Both the position numbers and the translations under genes were made by a program. The notes under the pieces are model-generated. The model ran no database searches and was not told the origin of the DNA. It saw only the letters and a list, made by a program, of their open reading frames with translations. Shown here piece after piece: positions 7,505-11,311 of a stretch of 11,311 bases of DNA. The stretch is from Porphyromonadaceae bacterium UBA7087 (GTDB taxonomy: Bacteria; Bacteroidota; Bacteroidia; Bacteroidales; Muribaculaceae). The stretch's first letter is position 1. The number at the start of each line of letters is the position of its first letter. Location: positions 20,512 to 31,822 of the forward strand of contig DKYZ01000042.1 of NCBI GenBank assembly GCA_002493515.1, read 5' to 3'.

Positions 7505-8503
7505 TCATTTCACCTCAACTACTCTCGGATTCATATGGTAGGGCAGGATTCCCGTCAGGGAGATGATTTTCTGTCCCACGAAGCCCGTCACGAAGGCATA
7601 GAAACTATGCACCACCGTGGAGTTTGAGGCCGAGGTGATCATATAGACTTTTCTAACCAGGGGGTATTCTCCGGAGTAGATGTATGCCTGGTATGGCTTG
7701 TATGCCACCGGAGAGAAGTCGTTGTCCTGGGTCGGATTGCTCACTTTCAGGATGTTCACCTCCGTGGTGAGTTGCGGCGCTACTGTGTCTGTCTCGTTTT
7801 TGTATGCGTTCACGCGCTGGTCGAGCGGGATGTTCCTGGCTGCGGAGAGATTGTCGCCGAGCCAGCTCACGCTTATCACGCCCAGGGCGTTCGGGTCAGT
7901 CTTCACCACGTCGAAGACTGCGGCGTTGTTCTCCTGGGCGAAGGCATTCTTGTTGTCGGATATCCTGGCGCTGTCGCCGAGGAAGCGGTCGCGCATATAG
8001 CTTACGGTCGACGACCCCATGTTGTCGAAGACAATCTTGATGGCCGTGGTGTCGTTGCCGGCAAGCTGGTTCCATCTGGTAATCTTTCCCTGCATGATTT
8101 TTCCGATCTCGTCGACCGACAGGGCGCTTACCGGATTCTTTTTGTTGACGATAAGGGCCACGGCGTCTACGGCGATGCAGTTCTGCCTTATGACTCTCTT
8201 GAATTTCGCCTTCATGTAATCCATCTGCTCCTTGGAGAGCTCCTTGGTCACGATGATTGCCTGCGTGTTGTCGGCCATGAGGGTGTCGATGGCCTCGGTC
8301 TGGCTCACGTAGAAGGGGATGATGGAGGATTCGGGATAGGAATACTCAAACACCTCTATCTCCTCGTCGAGCACGGTCTTGAAACCGTCGTCGCAGAAGA
8401 TTGTGGCCGAACCCTTAGCATATTCACCGCGCTTCACGGGGGTGCAGCCCACGGAGGCGAGCAGCAGGGCGCCGACGGCGGCGATAGAGATTGATTTCTT
8501 CAT
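7505..8503 (-). CDS. PstS-like periplasmic substrate-binding lipoprotein
   Basis: A 332-residue member of the PstS / PBP-like (type 2 periplasmic binding protein) family. The N-terminus is a lipoprotein signal, MKKSISIAAVGALLLASVGC, with Cys20 as probable lipid-modified residue, so it should be membrane-anchored outside the cytoplasm. Family hallmarks are AVDAVALIVNKKNPVSALSV near 111-130, the IGKIMQGKITRWNQL segment near 133-147, GSST at 163-166 in the position of the phosphate-loop GSGT, ALGVISVSW near 206-214, and YPLVRKVYMIT at 280-290. The second ligand motif, commonly SRxL in PstS, is T86-K-E-L here. No pstC, pstA or pstB is in the window; instead it lies 37 bases after a small membrane-protein gene and downstream of tonB/exbD. 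Phosphate binding is therefore plausible but unproven; a sensing or envelope role is an alternative. Fold assignment is firm. Confidence 0.88.
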   Translation of the reverse strand: MKKSISIAAVGALLLASVGCTPVKRGEYAKGSATIFCDDGFKTVLDEEIEVFEYSYPESSIIPFYVSQTEAIDTLMADNTQAIIVTKELSKEQMDYMKAKFKRVIRQNCIAVDAVALIVNKKNPVSALSVDEIGKIMQGKITRWNQLAGNDTTAIKIVFDNMGSSTVSYMRDRFLGDSARISDNKNAFAQENNAAVFDVVKTDPNALGVISVSWLGDNLSAARNIPLDQRVNAYKNETDTVAPQLTTEVNILKVSNPTQDNDFSPVAYKPYQAYIYSGEYPLVRKVYMITSASNSTVVHSFYAFVTGFVGQKIISLTGILPYHMNPRVVEVK

Positions 8504-8540
8504 GTCTGTGTGTGTCTTGGGTCAATTTGTTTTGGTCTTG

Positions 8541-8753
8541 TCAGTTCCAGCCTCTGTACAGGCGGTAGCCTCTCCATACGCCGTATGCGCATAGGATTCC
8601 GCCGACTGTGGCGCTGATTGCCACGTTGTCGATGTTGAAGACGTCGAAAATGAACAGCATTCCGACTGCCACGTAGACGATTACCATAAAGATGCCGAAA
8701 GCCAGCCTGCCCCCTTTGGGAAGATTCTGACCGTTGTTCTCATTACCTTTCAT
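8541..8753 (-). CDS. Small two-helix membrane protein, conserved-hypothetical type
   Basis: A 70-residue protein without a recognised name. It has a polar N-terminus (MKGNENNGQNLPKGGR), a first hydrophobic helix at about residues 17-36, a short turn with DVFNIDN, a second helix at about 43-60, and a basic aromatic tail RGYRLYRGWN. Two helices with the positive tail suggest both ends face the cytoplasm. It begins after a -7 promoter-like element, and its stop lies 37 bases before the PstS-like gene, so the two are probably cotranscribed. Codon use resembles the neighbouring genes and the helix pattern is clean, which supports a real gene despite its size. A role as a membrane partner of the PstS-like lipoprotein is only a guess from position. 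Confidence 0.85.
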   Translation of the reverse strand: MKGNENNGQNLPKGGRLAFGIFMVIVYVAVGMLFIFDVFNIDNVAISATVGGILCAYGVWRGYRLYRGWN

Positions 8754-8819
8754 AACTGTTGAGCTTTAGATTATGTTTTAATAAATTAACAATTCGGGTT
8801 ATGGTAAGTTCACGCCATT

Positions 8820-8850
8820 ATCCGTTTGCGGATGTAAAAGTACAAAAATA
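8820..8850 (-). promoter_or_regulatory. Predicted promoter and leader hairpin for the small membrane protein / PstS-like unit
   Basis: On the minus strand TATTTTTG (plus 8843-8850) matches the Bacteroidota -7 element TAnnTTTG and is followed by TAC. A clean -33 TTTG is missing at the expected distance; that position falls at the edge of the T-run of the tonB terminator. About ten bases after the -7 element, ATCCG-CAAA-CGGAT (8820-8833) forms a small hairpin near the expected transcript start. The leader would be about 80 bases and A/T-rich. The -7 match is good; the promoter as a whole is moderately supported. Confidence 0.45.
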
Positions 8851-8863
8851 ATCCGAGACCACG

Positions 8864-8896
8864 AAAAAAAAGAGACTCCTTTCGGAATCTCTTTTT
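8864..8896 (-). terminator. Intrinsic terminator of the exbD-exbD-tonB operon
   Basis: On the minus strand AAAAAGAGATTCC pairs with GGAGTCTCTTTTT around a GAAA tetraloop (one G-U pair), and the T-run continues for about eight bases. It begins about 34 bases after the tonB stop. Because the A-rich flank also pairs with the U-tract, the stem is about 13 bases long. This is a clear factor-independent terminator. Confidence 0.9.
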
Positions 8897-8929
8897 ATCT
8901 TCTGGTTTTCCGCTTGTCGCGGATGGGGT

Positions 8930-9805
8930 TTACTGGTTCTGAAGCTTGAAAGTGACAGGGAGGTTGAAGTAAGAGCGCACGGCTACACCGTTGTTCTTAC
9001 CGGGCTGCCATTTAGGCATCTTCTTCACTACCCTGAGAGCCTCGCGGTCGAGATCCTTGTCTACGCCCTTCACGATTGAGGCCTGGCCGATGGAGCCGTC
9101 TTTCTCAACCACGAACTTGACGATGACGCGTCCCTGGATGTCATTCTGCTGGGCAGCCTCCGGGTAACGGATGTTCTGGCTCAGCCATTTCATCAGGGCG
9201 GCCTGACCGCCGGGGAATTCCGCCGGCTGCTCTACGGCGACGAAAATCTCCTCTTCCTTCTTTTCCTCTTTCACAGGCTCCGGCTCTTTTACCACAACCT
9301 GCTCGGTGACTGCCTTGAATTTATCGGCATCATCGGAACCCTCCTGGGTCACAACGCCACGGGCGGTGTTGTCCTCCTTCTGGGTCTCCATATCCATCAC
9401 CTCGTTTTTCACCTTGTCGGCGTCAACGATGGCGATCTGGGTCACCTGGACGGTGGCAAGCACCTCCTCAGGCACCTCGGGGATCTCCTGCTCGAATTTC
9501 TGCTCCTCTACCTCAGGCTCGGGCTCTGGTTCCTCTTCCTGCTGCAGAAGCTCGGCGGCAGCCATTTTCTCTCTCTCCTCCTGGAGCGCTATCGCCTCCT
9601 GCTCGGCTTTGTAGTCGGAATACTTCGAATATGCGAGTATGCCGATGAATACAATCACAAGACCGATAAGAGTGAACAGCACTGCGAGGTTATGACGCTT
9701 GTCGCTGTCCTTACGGAGCTGATATGCGCCGAACTCTTTGTTCTTGTCGGCAAATACCAGGTCGCGCCACTCTTTGGATGTTAGATCTACATTTCTTTTA
9801 GCCAT
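8930..9805 (-). CDS. tonB: TonB family energy transducer
   Basis: TonB links the inner-membrane ExbB/ExbD proton motor to TonB-dependent outer-membrane receptors. This protein has 291 residues. The cytoplasmic N-terminus carries the segment WRDLVFADKNKEFGAYQLRK (13-32) typical of Bacteroidota TonB. One membrane helix follows at about 40-60, then a long linker rich in Glu and Pro (EEEPEPEPEVEE near 90-101, KEPEPVKEEKKEEE near 173-186). The C-terminal receptor-contact domain is at about 196-288: EFPGGQAALMKWLSQNIRYP, then QGRVIVKFVVEKDGSI, ALRVVKKMPKWQPGK, and PVTFKL. The linker is acidic rather than the Pro-Lys type of enterobacterial TonB, as is common in this phylum. The gene follows the second exbD by 37 bases and is the last gene before a strong terminator. 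Which receptors it serves cannot be read here. Confidence 0.95.
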   Translation of the reverse strand: MAKRNVDLTSKEWRDLVFADKNKEFGAYQLRKDSDKRHNLAVLFTLIGLVIVFIGILAYSKYSDYKAEQEAIALQEEREKMAAAELLQQEEEPEPEPEVEEQKFEQEIPEVPEEVLATVQVTQIAIVDADKVKNEVMDMETQKEDNTARGVVTQEGSDDADKFKAVTEQVVVKEPEPVKEEKKEEEIFVAVEQPAEFPGGQAALMKWLSQNIRYPEAAQQNDIQGRVIVKFVVEKDGSIGQASIVKGVDKDLDREALRVVKKMPKWQPGKNNGVAVRSYFNLPVTFKLQNQ

Positions 9806-9842
9806 TGTTGTTTCTTTGCTTTAAGGGTTATTAAATCTAACG

Positions 9843-10631
9843 TCAGTCATTATGATGCCTGTTCTGGAAGTCGATGAGCATCACGGAGTCAACGCGGGTC
9901 ATGTTGTCAATCTGATATTTCGAGATTGAGTTGATCTGCATCTCGTCAAGCGTCGACACCAGTCCGGCGAAAGAGGCCTGCGGGGTCGATTTGATGATGA
10001 TCACCGGTTTCTTCAGGTTCTCATTCTTTCTCACCTCGGAAGCAGCCTTGTTATATTCCTCCTGGGCTTTCTCACGGCCGTCCTTGGTCTCGAGATTGCC
10101 GAAACCGCCGTTCTGATATTTCTCCTTGAGCTTGTTGATCTCAGCGAGAACGTCTTTGTTTCGGTCCTGGATGATTTTGCGGATGCCACGCGCGGTATGG
10201 ATTCCCGCGCTGTTGACCTCATCGCTGAGGAGCTCCGATTTCTGAAGGTTATTGTTCTCGGAAAGCACTGTTCCGCCGGGGCCGAACATACCGGCGTCGC
10301 CACCGGGCTTTCCGAAGAAGTAGTAGACCTCATTGACCACCCGGCCATTGACCGAGTCAACGTCGAATGAGCCCTTCTTGCGTTTTGCGTCGATGATAAT
10401 GGTCACGGCGTCGTCGGCCGAAGCCTGCGACATGTTCTCCACATTGTCGACTTTCTCGTTAGAAGGAAGCGCTATGGTCAGGGTCTGCGACTTGATCATG
10501 GTCGTACAGAGCATGAAGAATGTTATGAGCAACATGTTCATGTCGACCATCGGCGTGAAATCCACGCGGATCTGCATCTTTTTCTGGTGGCCTTTCTTTT
10601 CGCCTCCAGAGCTTTGTTGTACTTCTGCCAT
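9843..10631 (-). CDS. ExbD/TolR family biopolymer transporter (second copy, long form)
   Basis: ExbD is the periplasm-facing partner of ExbB in the proton-driven motor that energises TonB. The N-terminus is cytoplasmic and polar, then R22-VDFTPMVDMNMLLITFFML gives the single membrane helix. Asp30 in TPMVD is the proton-pathway aspartate conserved in ExbD, TolR and MotB-like proteins. The periplasmic part starts with ALPSNEKVD and ends with KKPVIIIKSTPQASFAGLVSTLDEM (208-232), the two conserved edges of the ExbD domain. Between them, at about residues 95-205, lies a long insertion with a Gly-rich patch (GKPGGDAGMFGPGG) and a charged helical stretch at about 150-205. The protein has 262 residues, against about 140 for enterobacterial ExbD. 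It lies 4 bases after the preceding exbD-type gene and 37 before tonB. A TolR role is possible, but the tonB neighbour favours ExbD. Confidence 0.93.
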   Translation of the reverse strand: MAEVQQSSGGEKKGHQKKMQIRVDFTPMVDMNMLLITFFMLCTTMIKSQTLTIALPSNEKVDNVENMSQASADDAVTIIIDAKRKKGSFDVDSVNGRVVNEVYYFFGKPGGDAGMFGPGGTVLSENNNLQKSELLSDEVNSAGIHTARGIRKIIQDRNKDVLAEINKLKEKYQNGGFGNLETKDGREKAQEEYNKAASEVRKNENLKKPVIIIKSTPQASFAGLVSTLDEMQINSISKYQIDNMTRVDSVMLIDFQNRHHND

Positions 10632-10635
10632 GGTC

Positions 10636-11311
10636 TTATTCTCCTGCCTTAAGTGCTGTCAATAAAGTGAACTTGTTCATGTGGATGGTCTGAAGGTTGT
10701 CCATCACACGGTGCATTATTTCAAACGATGTGTTCTCGTCGGCCTTGATTGCCACGCCTGTGCCGTCTTTGATCTTGTCGGCCAGGTTGGAGTTCTCGGT
10801 CTGACGCATTGCCTTCATCCACATCTGAAATTCGTTGAGGTTGTTTTCTCCCTGGCTGTCGGAGATGGGTATTCCCGTCACGTGGTTGGGATTGCCGTCT
10901 TCTCCCTGCATCCATTTGTCCATCAGGGTCTGCCCCTCCTGGCGGTCGGCCAGGTCGAGGAAGTCTCCCATCTGACTGAGAGGCACACCGAAGGAACCGA
11001 GCTTCGCGAACGCCTGCTTCTGCGCTACGTTGAATTTGATTTTATTCTTATGCGACTCGTTGTAGATCTCGCTTACCTTGTCGAGCAACGCCATCCTCAT
11101 CTTCTCGTTACTCCAGTTGGAGGAGGTGTCGTTGTTCATGGTAAGCCATACCTTTCCCTGCGGGCTGACGAGCACCTGCACGTAGTTGGTCTCCTGCACC
11201 TTCTCGTCGGAGACGGAGGCCGGGGTGATCACCGTGGTGGGCTCTTTCTGAAGGAAAGTTGAAGTCAGCATGAAGAAGGTAAGCAGAAGCACGGTCACGT
11301 CACTCATCGCC
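10636..11311 (-). CDS. ExbD/TolR family biopolymer transporter (first copy, 5' end cut off by window)
   Basis: The frame runs off the window edge. The ATG at 11305-11307 is probably internal: it encodes the Met in AMSDVTVLLLTFFMLTSTF, which is the ExbD membrane helix with its conserved Asp (third residue from that Met). The short cytoplasmic N-terminus is therefore missing. Counting from that Met, the periplasmic domain begins KEPTTVITPASVSDE (21-35), contains YVQVLVSPQGKVWLTMNND (42-60), and ends GVAIKADENTSFEIMHRVMD (184-203) and FTLLTALKAGE at the C-terminus, as in ExbD. The region at about 65-180 is an insertion beyond the canonical domain, rich in Gln, Met and charged residues. Upstream, outside the window, an ExbB/MotA-type gene is expected from known gene order. 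The stop lies 4 bases before the next exbD-type start, so the pair is coexpressed and may act as a heteromer. Confidence 0.92.
   Translation of the reverse strand, partial: AMSDVTVLLLTFFMLTSTFLQKEPTTVITPASVSDEKVQETNYVQVLVSPQGKVWLTMNNDTSSNWSNEKMRMALLDKVSEIYNESHKNKIKFNVAQKQAFAKLGSFGVPLSQMGDFLDLADRQEGQTLMDKWMQGEDGNPNHVTGIPISDSQGENNLNEFQMWMKAMRQTENSNLADKIKDGTGVAIKADENTSFEIMHRVMDNLQTIHMNKFTLLTALKAGE

Noticed and set aside
7772..8494. Plus-strand frame of 240 codons opposite the PstS-like gene
   Set aside because: Antisense to a well-supported lipoprotein gene; its product is His/Gly/Val-rich with no recognisable family.
7505..8503. A complete phosphate ABC transport (pst) operon
   Set aside because: Only a PstS-like binding protein is present; there is no permease, ATPase or PhoU in the window.
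10681..11262. Plus-strand frame of 193 codons opposite the first exbD-type gene
   Set aside because: Antisense shadow of a conserved ExbD domain; no promoter or family features.

Overview
The window looks like ordinary chromosome from a Bacteroidota member, most likely order Bacteroidales; a Muribaculaceae-type gut bacterium is possible but is a guess. The reasons are the Bacteroidota-style TonB with its N-terminal NK-x-(F/Y)-GAY-x-LR motif, a pair of ExbD proteins, the NqrA-F set, promoter elements of the TTTG / TAnnTTTG type, and few convincing Shine-Dalgarno sites. Every gene I can support lies on the minus strand, so the genes are transcribed from high to low coordinates. Nothing suggests a mobile element, prophage, CRISPR array, RNA gene or recent transfer.

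Right part (11311 to about 8860): the end of an energy-transduction operon, with two exbD-type genes (the first cut by the window edge) and tonB, closed by a strong intrinsic terminator with a GNRA-type loop. The two ExbD proteins and TonB would couple the proton-motive force to TonB-dependent outer-membrane transport. The ExbB/MotA-type partner is expected just outside the window.

Middle (about 8850 to 5590): a small two-helix membrane protein, a PstS-like substrate-binding lipoprotein, and a secreted protein made almost entirely of tetratricopeptide repeats. The small gene and the PstS-like gene are close enough to be cotranscribed. The TPR gene follows after 162 bases that contain a strong hairpin, and ends at its own intrinsic terminator. 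No phosphate transporter permease or ATPase is present, so the role of the PstS-like protein is open.

Left part (about 5590 to 1): the operon for the sodium-translocating NADH:quinone oxidoreductase in the canonical order nqrA-B-C-D-E-F, with nqrF truncated by the window edge. The cofactor-binding residues are visible: four Cys of the NqrF [2Fe-2S] centre, two Cys each in NqrD and NqrE, and the FMN-attachment threonines in NqrB and NqrC. A good promoter lies upstream of nqrA, and its -33 element overlaps the U-tract of the preceding terminator. The complex oxidises NADH, reduces the membrane quinone and pumps Na+.

I found no previously undescribed system. The points most worth a second look are the long insertions in both ExbD periplasmic domains, the PstS-like lipoprotein beside TonB/ExbD with altered ligand motifs, the probable downstream GTG start of nqrB, and the compact terminator/promoter overlap before nqrA.
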